A stretch of DNA of 64,000 nucleotides from Valencia hispanica (taxonomy: Eukaryota; Chordata; Actinopteri; Cyprinodontiformes; Valenciidae). Each line of letters starts with the position of its first letter. Position 1 is the stretch's first letter. The stretch spans positions 47,445,413 to 47,509,412 of the forward strand of contig OY747713.1 in assembly GCA_963556495.2 (NCBI GenBank), given 5' to 3'. The notes under the pieces are model-generated. The model saw only the letters and a list, made by a program, of their open reading frames with translations. It searched no databases and was not told the DNA's origin. Position numbers and translations under genes: made by a program. Shown in pieces: positions 1-10,530 of this stretch.

Positions 1-172
1 TGACCGTACCATGAACTAGGGTTGTAACATGAACTAGAGTTATAACCGATCCTCCCTGCTTTCAGTTCATATCTTTACGCAAGAGTTTATTTACTTAAAA
101 CCTTAACCCCATAAAATACTGGTAAAGAGTCATGTTTTACTACCCTGAATAATATAAACAGGCCTATTACTT

Positions 173-595
173 CTAAACGCTTAAAAAAGATATAGTTAAA
201 ACATATGTACTGCATAATAAAAAATAGCCCCAAAAAAGTAGAATACAACACATCCCATTGGTGAGTTTCTTTACATTGTCTCTCAGTGTTTGGTTTTCTG
301 CAGCGAGTGATGCTACCTGTTCTTGACTGAACTCCAGAGATTCCCTCAGAGCATGAAATTCTTTGTGGAGAACCTCAACCAGGGCAAGACGGGCTCCTAG
401 GCTGGCTAGATTCTTATTAATTGAATCCAGGACATCAGTGTAGCTTTTCTCTGGAGAGATGGTGGAGGTGCTGGCTTCAGAGCGGGTGCGTTTCTGTGAT
501 GGAGTGCTTGTCGGCATGGTAGAAGTGTTTTTTTTTGGTTTGCCCATAACAATGTTGTCAAAACACTCATCCAAGTAGCTCTCCAGGCTATCCAA
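173..595 (-). pseudogene. L1-like LINE ORF1 N-terminal fragment
   Basis: This is a 140-codon open frame. Residues ~1-45 are Ser/Thr/Lys-rich and polar. Residues ~50-113 form a heptad-rich coiled coil containing SLEFSQEQVASLAAENQTLR. Fish L1-type LINE ORF1 proteins (RNA-binding chaperones of the retrotransposition particle) have this layout: a polar N-terminus, then a coiled coil, then an RNA-recognition fold. Here the frame leaves the coiled coil at KKLTNG and ends in a hydrophobic tail that looks like read-through, so the RNA-binding half is missing. The copy is best read as a truncated fragment. No ORF2 lies beside it. A host coiled-coil protein cannot be excluded. Confidence 0.4.
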
Positions 596-784
596 GGTTT
601 CCTCATCCAGTTTGTTTTATGGAGAAATACAATATAATGGTTATTTTTTTAAATAATTGCTATATTTGGCTCAAATGTATTGGCTTGTTTTACCTGAGTT
701 TGTTTGTTTTACCAGTATCCCGCCATATTACTTACACACAGCTCTCACGAGATCTCAGCAGCTCATCCTCCAGTCCTCAAAGAA

Positions 785-821
785 CAGTTTCCAGTTGTCC
801 TACAGCAGTTTCCAGTTGTCC
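785..821. repeat. Short tandem duplication, 21-bp period
   Basis: CAGTTTCCAGTTGTCC occurs at 785-800 and again at 806-821. It lies where the DIRS recombinase reading breaks down, so it probably marks the damaged end of that copy. Confidence 0.6.
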
Positions 822-1116
822 CTGATCCATGTATTCTAAAGGCTCAAAAGTTGGACCAGTTAGAGTTTCCAACACTAGAGGGAGGTCCCATGACAGAATC
901 CAGATGTTTAGTAACAGGGAGCCGCCACCGGGCTTTTGTTATAAACCTGCCCACAAAGGGATGCTCTCCCACAGCTTTCCTCTGAAAACCAATATGGCAA
1001 GCTGAGATAGCAGCCAAATAAACCTTAAGTGGAAAAAGCTTTTCCCTTATCCACCTTGTCCTGCAAAAAGGCCAAAACTGTACCCACAGGACACCAAAGG
1101 GTATTTTGTGTGCCAT
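815..1116 (-). pseudogene. DIRS tyrosine recombinase, N-terminal part
   Basis: The 90-codon frame contains LKVYLAAISACHIGF followed by GEHPFVGRF. This is the SAM-like core-binding domain found at the start of fish DIRS tyrosine recombinases, which join the circular cDNA to the target. Just downstream the reading decays into the 21-bp duplication and stops, so the catalytic R-H-R-Y half is absent. It lies directly after the RNase H segment on the same strand, as in intact DIRS elements. Assignment rests on remembered family motifs. Confidence 0.7.
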
Positions 1117-1171
1117 AGCACACTATTTCTCAAAAACTGACCAATTCCAATCATACAGCAACCTATAGACC

Positions 1172-2256
1172 TCAAATTAAACCATTCATATGCCAGGCCC
1201 ATAGGGACAGCCTCTCTGGGACAGGGTGGAGGATCTCCTCTCCTGCCTGAGAAAACCGGTCCCTTTGCATTGGGAGAGGCCACGGCTTCGACTGGCTGAG
1301 AGCGAGGCAGTGCTTTGATGGCAGGTGAGGTGTAATAAGGATCATTGAGAGGCCCTCCCTCCAGACTCTGGCCAGAGTCAAGGAGATCAGTATTATTGGA
1401 GGGAAAGCATAAAGAAAGACATGTGGCCAACCGTGAGCGAAGGCATCTGCATTCAGAGGCACAGCCTGATCATGTAGAGAGAAGAACAGGGGCACTGGGT
1501 GTTCTTCTGTGAGGCGAAAAGGTCCACAGAGGCCTGCCTGAAATGCTGCCAGACCATCCTGACCACTTTGAGATGCAGTCTCTATTCTGCATACAGGGGG
1601 CTCCCCCTGGAGAGCAGGTCTGCTCCCTGGTTTTACATTCCGGGAACATGAATGGCTCTCAATGACAGAAAATGACTGCTGCTCCAAATGATTAATCTGT
1701 GAGCTGGCAGATGCAGTCGTAGGGACGTCACAACTTTCCCCCCCGCTGGTTGATATAAGCTACTACAGAAGTGTTGTCTGTCCTGATCAACACTTGGTTT
1801 ACACTCAAAAAAGGGAGCAAATGCTCCAGTGTGAGGCGTTTGCTGTTCAACCAACATCTCTAAATAATTTATGAGAAACAAATGAATTTATAGGCTGCCG
1901 GACCCATTTATCGTCAACCCCTCACAAACCCACACAACACCGATGTGTACACCCTGAGTAAGAAAGTGTAAATCTTTCCAGGGATGCAGGTCAGCCATAC
2001 AGGCTGCTGAAATTCTTATGCAGGTCATATGCAGGTGTCCCAGCGGTACTACCGGCATGGTGGAGGCCATTGTCCCCAACAACCTTCTGCAAAGCCAAGG
2101 ATGTACTCGACCCCTCGGAACAAGGACATGCAGTCTGTCAGTGCTTTCACTCTCTCCTCTGTCAGTCTCACTCTGGCCTAAGCTGAATCTAGGAGAAGGC
2201 CGATGAAGGAGATTTTCTGGGATGGGAAAAGACAGCTCTTTTTTCATGTTTCATTC
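1172..2256 (-). pseudogene. DIRS reverse transcriptase end and RNase H region, frameshifted
   Basis: Three overlapping frames carry adjoining pieces. 2247-1888 gives the RT connection (LCRRLLGTMASTMPVVPLGH). 1881-1633 gives the RNase H core, with an Asp in VDQDRQHF and the closing LIIWSSSHFLSLRAIHVPGM. 1687-1172 gives the block between RNase H and recombinase (FLYAFPPIILISLTL). This order is typical of DIRS pol. Each step to the next frame is a frameshift, so no functional protein is made. The 2256 edge is the junction with the Rex1-like LINE. Confidence 0.75.
2246..2251. repeat. Target-site duplication of the Rex1-like LINE, left copy
   Basis: ATGTTT here and at 7886-7891 flanks 2252-7885. 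Deleting the insert with one copy restores the DIRS RT reading frame, which supports this as the true insertion point. Confidence 0.6.
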
Positions 2257-2455
2257 TAGAATTGCGCTGCTCTGGGTGGCTGCATGTTGGAGTGGCTCTG
2301 TTGGCTACATATTAAGTTTTGGTTTTTTGTACATTGGTTCCTCTTTTTTCTTGAGGAAGATTGCATTTGTTGACCTGTATACTTTCTAGTTTTTCGTGCG
2401 GCGAAGCTGGAAGGATTTTTGCTGTAAACTTTTCACTTATTGATAACTTGTTATA

Positions 2456-3654
2456 ATGCACAACCCTGGCAACAATGTGGTTTACAGCCGAGAGCAGCTG
2501 ATTAACATCGCAAAAGCTGAAACAATACCTCAACTGAAGCCAGAAATCCCTGATGAGTTGAAAAGGAGGAGACGTGGATGCAGAGCAGGAGCAAAAAGGA
2601 GACAGAGAAAGAGGAAGTTCAAGCCATCTCTTCCATCGATCATAATGGGTAACGTGAGATCACTGGCTAACAAGATGGATGAACTCCAAGCCAGGGAATG
2701 CAGTGTTATGTGTTTTACTGAGATGTGGCTGCAGGATCATATCCCCGACCCAACGTCTCTCAGCCAGGCTTCCTGACTGTACGAGCAGACAAAGATCTGA
2801 AGACGAGCAGGAAAAGAAAAGGAGGTGGAGTAGCAGTGCTTGTCATCAACAGATGGTGTAATTCAGGACATGTTACTGTGAAGTGACGTCTCTGCAGCCC
2901 AGATGTCGAACTCTTGCCAGTAAGTTTTTGTCCATATTATTTACCAAAAGAGTTCAACAGTGTAATTGTGGCAGTTGTTTACATTCCACCTTCAGTTGTT
3001 GCCGACAATGCATGTGATGTCATCAGTTCCGTTGTTGCTAAGCTACAGATCCAGCACCCAAATGCATTTGTGGAAATATCTGTTGACTTTAATCATGCCT
3101 CGCTCTCTACTTCACTTCCAACATTTCAACAGTTTGTCAGCTGCTCCACACAAGAACACAAGACCTTGGATTTGTTTTATGCAAATGTAAAGGATGCATA
3201 CATATCTAAACCAAGACCTCCTTTGGGACAATCAGATCACAATCTTGTTTTTCTCTGTTCAGAATATAAACCACTTGTTCTGAGCCAACATGTGACAAAA
3301 CGAACTGTGAGAAAATGGTCACAGGAAGCTGAAGAAGCCCTGCAGGGTTGTTTGGCGACCACAGACTGGATGACTCTTTGCCAAGCACATGGAGAGGACA
3401 TCAATGGCATGAATGAGTGTGTGACTGACTATATAAACTTCTGTGTGGACATCCCCAGCAGAAAAGTGAGATGCTTCCCTAATAACAAACCCTGGATCAC
3501 CAGTGAAGTGCTAAACAAGAAAGATCAAGATCAGAGACAGCAAAAAGGCATACAGAAAGAAGTTGGAGAACAAAACTACAGAGGAACAATATCAGAGATG
3601 TCTGGTCAGGAAAGAAAAAAATCATTGGCTTTAAGGACAGGAAGGATTGGATAG
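2456..3654 (+). pseudogene. Rex1-like LINE endonuclease domain
   Basis: The N-terminal frame (2456-2776) is basic (RRRRGCRAGAKRRQRKRK) and runs into IIMGNVRSLANKMDEL, the usual start of the AP endonuclease fold. After a frameshift near 2776 the frame 2914-3654 continues with VAVVYIPPS, EISVDFNHAS and PLGQSDHNLV, the later endonuclease motifs (metal-binding and SDH). The family's GDFNH motif reads VDFNH here. This enzyme nicks target DNA to prime reverse transcription. A second frameshift follows near 3650. Non-functional. Confidence 0.75.
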
Positions 3655-3822
3655 ATGGAAGTCTGGGCAGAGCCAATGAACTAAACACATTCTTCAACAG
3701 GTTCAGTTCAGGTACTAGCTCATCATCCCCTTCTCCTGTTCCCAGCCACACAGACATCCCACTCTCCTCTGATCAAAAGGCTTTCCTGTTACACCTCAGA
3801 TGTTTTATCCTTTACCTCAGCC

Positions 3823-5310
3823 ATGGACTCTTCTGATTCCCCAAGTTTGCCTTCAAACAAGTCAGGAAATGCTGCTACCCCCTTTGCCTCCCTCTCCCAC
3901 TTGTCTGTCTCCAAAGGTCAGGTGAAGAGACAGCTGGAGAAACTGAATCGGAACAAGGCTGCAGGTCCAGATGGTGTCAGCCCTAGAGTCCTGAAGGCCT
4001 GTGGGGAGCAGCTCTGTGGGATTCTGCAGCACCTCTTCAACCTTAGCCAAACATAGGAGAAGGTTCCAGTGTTGTGGAAGACATCCTGCCTTGTTCCAGT
4101 ACCAAAGAGAACTCACCCATCAGTCATCAATGACTATAGACCTGTTGCCCTGACATCCCACATCATGAAGGTCCTGGAGAAACTCCTGGTAGCATCCCTG
4201 AGTAAGCAATCAAGAACGTATCAGGACCAGCTGCAGTTTGCTCATCAATGTGGAGTTGGAGTTGAAGATGCCATCATCCACCTGCTTCAACCAACCCACT
4301 GTCATATGGACAAAGCAGTCAGCACTGTGAGGATCATGTTCTTTGATTTCTGCAGTGCATTTAACACAATTCAGCCTGATTTGCTTTCTCAGAAACTTCT
4401 AAAGACACAGGTGGAGCCCTCAACAATACCCTGGATCAATGACTACCTGACAAACAGACCACAGTTTGTGAGACTGAAGAACTGTGTGTCAAACCAGGTG
4501 GTCAGCAGCACAGGAGCACCACAGGGGACCGTACTCTCACCATTCCTTTTCACTCTGTACACCTCAGACTTCCAGTACAATTCAGAGACCTGTCATCTGC
4601 AGAAATACTCAGATGACTCTGCAATTGTCGGGTGTATCAGAGATGGACAAGAAGCTGAATACAGAGAGCTGGTGGACTGCTTTGTGACAAGGTGTGGAAA
4701 CCATCGTCTTACCTTGAATGTGAACAAAACAAAGGAGATGATTGTAGATTTCAGAAGAAACAGGGTTAAGTCAAACACTGTTTCCATCATGGGAAAATAA
4801 GTGGAGGTGGTTGAGGAGTATAAATACCTTGGAGTTCACTTTGACAACAGACTGGACTGGAGACTGAACAATGAAACCTTCTACAAGAAGAGCCAGAGCA
4901 GACTGTACTTCTTGAGGAAGCTTAGGTCCTTCAAGGTTTGCAGCAAGATGCTGTAGATCTTCTACAAGTCTGTTGTGGAAAGTGTAATGTCTTCAGCCAT
5001 CATCTGTTGGGGTAGCAGCATCAGAGCCAGGGATTTAAAAAAGGCTAAGCAACCTGATAAAGAAGACTGGTTCTGTTCTGGGGACAACTGTGGAACATCT
5101 GGAGATGATGATGCAAAGAAGGATTCTTCATAAAATAAAAAAAATTATGGACAACCCTGAGCATCCTCTTCATGAGACTGTCATACAACAACAGAACATC
5201 TTCAGTCGGAGGCTTCTTCAGTTTCGCTGCAATACAGACCCCTACAGGAAATCCTTCCCGCCCACAGCCATCATCATCTACAACAACGAGGGCTGCCAAA
5301 AACAATTGTT
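3823..5310 (+). pseudogene. Rex1-like LINE reverse transcriptase
   Basis: A single frame from 3823 to about 5040 is interrupted only by nonsense codons: TAG at 4054-4056, TAA at 4798-4800 and a third TAG near 4954. Motifs in order: AAGPDGVSPRVLKACGEQLC, NDYRPVALTSH, FDFCSAFNT (first catalytic Asp), GAPQGTVLSPFLFTLY, YSDDSAIVG (YxDD catalytic pair), KYLGVHFDN and SRLYFLRKL. The C-terminal segment continues in another frame to about 5310 (SFPPTAIII). Catalytic residues survive but the stops make the copy dead. Confidence 0.8.
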
Positions 5311-5742
5311 TGGATCATCAATGTATCGGATGGGGTTTCAACTCGATTAATCGAATTAGCAGGTGTTGTAACTATTAATAATAAATATTTGTTGTCTGGT
5401 TATATGAGCATCAATAATTATAGTCAATAATTGAATATTAATATAATTATTGATGACGTTCGAGTTTAACCTGTTTATTAAAGATTTCGGGGCACCAATC
5501 TCATAAATAAGATAATTTTAATTAAACCAGACTGTCAGTCTCTCTGAAAAGGCGTAGAGTTCGTACGCGGGGTTAAAACAAAGTTTACAGCACACACTGA
5601 AATAGCACAGTAAACTTCTCGTTGCTTAAGGGAATTTATTAATGAAATAGGTCAACCTTACAGATTACATTTCATTCATAATTTCCATCTATTCTAACGC
5701 ATGCAAAAATATAGAACAAAGTTAACGTCGAGGGTAGGGGGC

Positions 5743-5801
5743 GTGTGTGTGCGGCTGTGTGCGGCTGTGTGTGTGTGTGCAGCGCTGTGTGTGTGTGTGT
5801 G
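5743..5801. repeat. (GT)n-rich microsatellite
   Basis: GT/GC-rich dinucleotide tract interrupted by GCGGCTG and GCAGCGC units. Confidence 0.8.
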
Positions 5802-6684
5802 GGAGACAGCGAGCGGATGAGGGGGGTTCAGTTTAGCACACTCAATGCGATAAATAACTCAAGTCTTATCAATTGGCGCGATCGGTTCACAAAGGAAGAC
5901 AATGAAGACCGCGTGGCAATTCAACAAAACGCTAGTTTCATTAGCTTGGACAAAGGAAACGAGGGCGACGGAGAAAGGGGATCTACTGAGGCCACGCGAC
6001 CTGTCTAAACAGACACGTGCCGACCGCAGCAGACAATAAAAAAACAAGGAAATAATACAATATAATATACTGCTTCTGGTTGCAACCAAAGTCACATAAT
6101 AACACACAAAAGGCATGCACATTCAGGGTCGGTGTACAGCGACAGACGACCAAGAATAACAGTGGTTAACCAGTTGACAAACTTATTTTAACCAACAGAA
6201 AACGGATATTAACCGTCAAGACCTTCTCCTCTACCCAGACCAAAGATATGAACCAGTTTAATCCTACTTGGTGGGGGCAGCTCTCCACAGTCCACAACGA
6301 AGAACGTAGAAAGTGTCCAGTTTAAAGGAGTGGTTTTGCGCAAAACCGAGGTCAGAAAAGCGGACGTCCGACTTTTAGGCGCTGAGGGACTCAGGCCTGT
6401 TTTCAATAGAGCTCAGATGGCCAGCTGACTCCTCGGTTACGCTGACAAGGAGTCTGTTTGATCGGCCGATTCACTTCGAAGTTTTAAAGTGAAGTTCTTC
6501 CTGGTCCAGCAGGTTTGAACAGAAAAAGGGGTTAATGCTAGCAGTGGATTAAAGCGTCTTCTCACAGGCACCACTCTGGGACCAAAAGAGACGCTGATTT
6601 CAATATTTGCGCTGCTTTTATCAACTCTGTGATGTCATCACTGGCCACAGACCAATGAGAATGGGTCGAGGGCAGCGCAATGGG

Positions 6685-6773
6685 TGCTGGGAGATGCAGT
6701 TCGTTCAGTGGAAGGATGCTGGGAGATGCAGTTCGTTCAGTGGAAGGATGCTGGGAGATCCAGTTCGTTCAGT
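6685..6773. repeat. 32-bp tandem repeat, 2.8 copies
   Basis: The unit begins TGCTGGGAGATGCAGTTCGT. Copies lie at 6685-6716, 6717-6748 and 6749-6773 (partial). The first two are identical; the third differs by one base (GATCC for GATGC). Confidence 0.85.
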
Positions 6774-7415
6774 AAAGGCCATAGCCTCAACAGAGGCAAA
6801 ATTTTAAAAAGTTCTATAGAAACGGTTTTTCTCTCCTTCCTTTACTTTATTTAACAAACAGTTCAATAGTGCCCAAAACAACATGCTATCAACTCAAATG
6901 TCTTACAGCTGTTGAAATACTAAATAACAATAAATGAAAAATTGTTTTAAATGGTTTTGAATGAAAGAGTCAGCAAATCATTTTCGGTACAGAAAAATAG
7001 TGAAAAAAAAGTTTTTCTGTTGTGTAAACAGGTAAACCTTTAATTACATTTAAAAAGAAACTTTACGTGCATTAAAATCTCCAAAAACATATTCTCAGAA
7101 AACAAAAATGTAATAAAACAAACTAAGATTTTCCTTTTGTAAATTATTTTCATAACTTGTTCAACATAAAAAAGTAATTCTTTGCAGTTTCAGTAAATCA
7201 ACATTTTATTTTACCAATTTAGCTTAGGGGAAAACAATTCGTCAGACAGTGTTTCCCCTCTAATTAACAGCGTTTACAGTTCCCTTTAAGTGACACCGGC
7301 ACACTGGTGTTGTCTGTCTTATTTTTTTCCCCATTTTCATACTTCATAGGGAAGCTGAAGTCTTCCCAAACATGAGACTTTAATAAAAAATGAACATAGT
7401 TTTTCGCAACTTACC

Positions 7416-7611
7416 CAGACACTGAGCTTTCCTCTTCCTCGCTGATGGCTCCAACATGCTTCCGTTTGAGATGCTGCATCATCACCGCCATACTCCCGTG
7501 CCAGGCTACGTCTGACATGCAAATGTTGCAGATAAACTTCTTTGCTTCGTTTAAGGTAAAGTCCAAAACTTTTGAAGTTTTTATCTTCTTACGTCTAACT
7601 GCTTCTGCCAT
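7416..7611 (-). CDS. BED zinc-finger first exon (hAT transposase or ZBED type)
   Basis: The 66-codon frame begins MAEAVRRKKIKTSKVLDF and contains a C2H2 BED-type finger: FICNIC, then 16 residues, then HLKRKH. BED fingers bind DNA and usually form the N-terminus of hAT transposases or ZBED proteins derived from them. The frame ends at a strong splice donor (GGGTAAGT, just before the in-frame TAA), so this is a first exon. No following exon or hAT catalytic domain is readable downstream, and the rest may be deleted. It lies in the insertion within the Rex1-like LINE. A captured host ZBED exon is the alternative. Confidence 0.55.
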
Positions 7612-7887
7612 GTTCCATGTGTGTCTGCATTGCGCTGGTCCGCTGCAGCCTATTTGGCAATTTGCGTGTACTGACTGTTAGATAAAGGTTGCTCGAAAAA
7701 AAATAAGTTGCGCGACTGGCGACCACATATGGCCTCGTAATCACGCTACACAACGAATCGGTGACGAAATTCGTTGCCAACGCATTTTATCGACTTTTAT
7801 CGATACCTTAAATAACTAATTATATGAGCTATACTAAGACTTAATTTCCCTTTGGGATCAATAAAGTATTTTTGAATTGAATTGAAT

Positions 7888-8130
7888 GTTTATTTTGAAG
7901 CCCAGAGCCAGTCCCTGTTCTGACAGCACCGTCACATGATTTTCTATCTCCTTTCAAGATGGCACAGCGATCAGCCAGTCTTCTATGAACATGGCCACGA
8001 GGACCCTCCGCACACTGAGCGGGACACCACCGCCTCTGTGCGTTTCACAAACACTCTCGGGGTCAGAGAGAGGCCAAAAAGAAGGATGAGGTTATTATGG
8101 AAATATTATTTAACAAGGATGAGAAAGGAT
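7888..8130 (-). pseudogene. DIRS reverse transcriptase, YxDD segment
   Basis: Read across small frameshifts, the minus strand gives FGLSLTPRVFVK (8074-8039), then PLSVRRVLVAMFIEDWLIAV, where IEDW stands in the place of the catalytic YxDD, then LALGFKI up to the LINE insertion. The first catalytic Asp of the pair is Glu in this copy. The segment links the fingers/palm piece at 8576-9266 to the RNase H piece below 2256, proving they belong to one element. Confidence 0.65.
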
Positions 8131-8555
8131 TCCTTCTTAGTTCTTTGTTGATCAACACGGAGTTCAGCACATACAGCATGGCAGTAACCGACCTGAACCC
8201 ACATCCTAACATCTTAATATATAGAATTGAATAATCCACAACTCCTCATTCATAGACAGGGTGTCTGTCTTCAATAAGATAGCATAACTTTAACCTTGTT
8301 AGAAAGACACCACTCAGACGCCGTGGGTCAGAGTGCAGATAATGGAGTGGTTCTGATGACCTTCAGTCACCATGCAAACACATCTCACATGTTGGTGACC
8401 CAAGACACAGAAAGTATCCTTGAGCTCTCACATGTTGGTTCAGCATAACAATACATATCTCAGTTAACACAGAGACTTAACCTTTAACATGAAGAGACTT
8501 AACCTTTAACATGATTAATATATTTTCTTCCACATCAAGGTACTCGTAACATTTT
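8131..8555. other. ~0.4-kb insertion splitting the DIRS RT
   Basis: RT similarity stops just after LKNAYF (8576) and resumes near 8130, with ~420 bases of AT-rich, non-coding sequence between. A repeated phrase AGACTTAACCTTTAACATGA occurs at about 8471-8515. It could be a solo LTR or a short MITE. I see no terminal repeats. Confidence 0.35.
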
Positions 8556-8575
8556 CAAATCAGGCATTTGGGGAT

Positions 8576-9266
8576 CTAAAAATATGCATTCTTCAGGTTG
8601 ATGCAAACCAATCGCCCGGGCGCAGGAAGCGCAGCAGAGATGCTTGCGTGAGCATCCTGTATGACATGAGGCGGCTGTTTAGAGCCCTTAGGGCCAAAAT
8701 TGTTCTCATCCTGCAGCTGCCCTTCTTTGGCATAAGGACATCCCCCAAATATAAACCGCTCTGAGTGTGATCGGGAGGCACCACCCTTAGTGCTCTTGTC
8801 TCCAATAAAGAACAAATCTCTTCCTGAAGAAAATGAGGTGGTTCTTCCTCTGCATGCGACTGAATGACACATTTGAATACTGTGGGCAGCACTGCAAACT
8901 GCAGCCTATAACCCCTGCTATTGTTTTCAGAGTCCAATCTGAATCTGTGCATTTTTCCCACTCCGACATACTCAGTGACAGGGGACTAACAGGCCATTCC
9001 GTGCCAAGTGGGGTAATGTCGCCCCCTCGTCTGGCGGTTGCTACAGAACCCCTTTGGAAGGAGAGAGGCCTTCTGCTGCGTCCTCTGCAACGCCTGAATG
9101 CAACAGCTTTACAGTGTTTCTTTCTTTTAGACAAAAGAATTTGCTCAAACATGTGTCGGGTCCACATTTGCAATCCTCCTGTGGAACATGAACACAGCCA
9201 AGCCGAGTGGGCCCGAACAGCCCCCTGCTCGTACACCAGACAGGAGAGTAAATCCAGCTTATTCAT
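8576..9266 (-). pseudogene. DIRS reverse transcriptase, fingers and first palm motif
   Basis: Frame 9266-8787 carries the pre-RT linker (PLGTEWPVSPLSLSMSEWEK). Frame 8961-8593 carries the RT fingers (LQFAVLPTVF, LLETRALRVVPP, VLMPKKGSCRMRTILALRALN) and ends RPGDWFAST. Frame 8872-8576 continues with CINLKNAYF. The first catalytic Asp (DLKNAYF in the family) is Asn here. Two frameshifts are therefore needed to read the block. RT copies element RNA into cDNA; this copy cannot. The DIRS gag region further upstream is not recognisable. Confidence 0.75.
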
Positions 9267-9920
9267 CCCTCCATCACCAATGGAGGTTGTCAGGCGTGAC
9301 GTTTCGTCCTCCTTCCACCCTAAGTGGCAGCAATGGTGGTTCTGACCAGGGGCGGGCTGGCCATAGGGAGGTTCGAGAATTTTCCCTTACGTCTGGTCTG
9401 TTGTAGGACCAGTGGCCGCGGTTGAGCCACTCTCGTGATCCTGCTGTGTGTCTGTTTGTGTGCGTGAGTGAGGCATCTTCCTTTATAGAAGATATTTGTA
9501 AGTGTCGCGGTACTGCTGCTGCGCACTTTCGCTGATCGCTACAGTCTATCACCCTGCATAGCAACAGATTGCAGAGCCTACTCATGTTATAAATCCTTCA
9601 TTACTTTTTAGACTCGCTGTGTGTTCTGCATGTGGTTTAAAAGATTTCCAGGCAAGGCAATACTTTTTTGAAAGTGATTCATTTTCAGCTGAAGTTTCTC
9701 TTAACTTGCAATGAATTCACATTACAATGAATTATTTCCATTTAATTTCCAACTGCTGACATATTTGATCCGGAGATTGCTGTACAAAAACTATGGTCCA
9801 CAGTCCCTGGGCTAAGATGTGTTCTCCATTCTTGAATCACCAAATCAATCGCAGAAAAGTCTCTCTCTCCCTGGATGCCCTGGATTCCACTGAGTTTGGA
9901 CATATCCCTGCATGTTTTAT
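9267..9920. other. No gene recognised; one hAT-like terminus
   Basis: I see no coding signal. CAGGGGCGGGCTGGCCAT at 9347 resembles the outer end of a fish hAT element, but no partner end or 8-bp duplication was found. Confidence 0.3.
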
Positions 9921-10240
9921 GTTGCGACCAGTGGTGGGTACAGTACCCAAAATTGTATTCAAGTAACAGTAGCTCTATAAAATAGCCATTCAAGAATTTA
10001 CTCGGGAGTAAAATTACCTAAAGAGGTACTCAGAACATCAGATCAGTTTTATTGGGACAGATTTTTTAAAATGATTTTATCAGATAGACAAAATGTCATG
10101 TTTGCAGTATTAAGGACCCAAATGCAGCAGTACATGTAACATGAAAATGATTTAATTATAACAAAAGACATGGAACTAGAACTTACAGAACTCAGGAAGA
10201 CCAGAAAATGTTGTGGCAAGGAACAGGAACCAAACAAAGG

Positions 10241-10530
10241 GAATAAGAATAAGAATAAGAATAAGAATAAGAATAGGAATAAGAGTAAGAGTAAGAATAA
10301 GAATAAGAATAAGAATAAGAATAAGAATAAGAATAAGAATAAGAATAAGAATAAGAGTAAGAATAAGAGTAAGAGTAAGAATAAGAATAAGAATAAGAAT
10401 AAGAATAAGAATAAGAATAAGAGTAAGAATAAGAATAAGAATAAGAATAAGAATAAGAGTAAGAGTAAGAGTAAGAATAAGAATAAGAATAAGAATAAGA
10501 ATAAGAATAAGAATAAGAATAAGAATAAGA
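10241..10530 (-). repeat. (TTATTC)n hexamer array forming a LINE-type 3' tail
   Basis: About 48 units of GAATAA (plus strand) with scattered GAGTAA variants. On the minus strand it follows CCACGGGGATTATTAAAGTA, a LINE 3' end. Tandem short tails of this kind arise during target-primed reverse transcription and then expand. Confidence 0.85.

Larger units (their letters stand above)
5320..7815. mobile_element. Unidentified insertion inside the Rex1-like 3' UTR
   Basis: About 2.5 kb separates the LINE coding end from its 3' tail. It contains a (GT)n tract (5743-5801), a 32-bp tandem repeat (6685-6773) and one clear coding exon, a minus-strand BED finger with a splice donor (7416-7611). No transposase catalytic domain is readable. 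A hAT-type DNA transposon or a composite insertion is likely. I could not find convincing terminal repeats or a target duplication, so the limits are approximate. The remaining sequence is non-coding as far as I can see. Confidence 0.35.
2252..7885 (+). mobile_element. Rex1-like LINE (CR1/L2 supergroup), itself interrupted
   Basis: This is a plus-strand non-LTR retrotransposon inserted in the DIRS RT. It has an AP-type endonuclease (2456-3654), a reverse transcriptase (3823-5310) and a 3' tail at about 7840-7885 (TCCCTTTGGGATCAATAAAG, then GAATT repeats). The RT block 1 region encodes FDFCSAFNTIQP, and later comes SRLYFLRKL; both match the positions used for Rex1 typing in fish. About 2.5 kb of unrelated DNA (about 5320-7815) separates the coding end from the tail. 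Frameshifts and at least three nonsense codons make it inactive. Confidence 0.7.
815..9266 (-). mobile_element. DIRS-type (tyrosine-recombinase) retrotransposon, split and truncated
   Basis: On the minus strand, pieces of one pol polyprotein appear in the expected order: reverse transcriptase fingers and palm (9266-8576), the YxDD part (8130-7892), the RT end plus RNase H region (2256-1172), then the N-terminus of a tyrosine recombinase (1116-815). Removing 2252-7885 with one ATGTTT copy restores an uninterrupted frame across the junction (GFKI then NMKK). A further ~0.4 kb of unrelated DNA sits at about 8131-8555. The recombinase catalytic half and the gag region are not recognisable, so the copy is dead. 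DIRS elements integrate with a recombinase rather than an integrase, and none of the integrase motifs seen elsewhere in the window occur here. Confidence 0.75.

Noticed and set aside
2018..2206. Plus-strand ORF opposite the DIRS pol
   Set aside because: Shadow of the minus-strand DIRS reading.
5745..6008. Plus-strand ORF with a Cys-Val start
   Set aside because: It begins in a (GT)n tract and has no recognisable domain.
9347..9364. hAT-like terminus CAGGGGCGGGCTGGCCAT as a complete element
   Set aside because: No second terminus or 8-bp duplication found within several kb, so kept only as a note.
10241..10530. Regular repeat array that might be taken for CRISPR
   Set aside because: Contiguous 6-bp units without spacers, in a vertebrate genome; it is a microsatellite.
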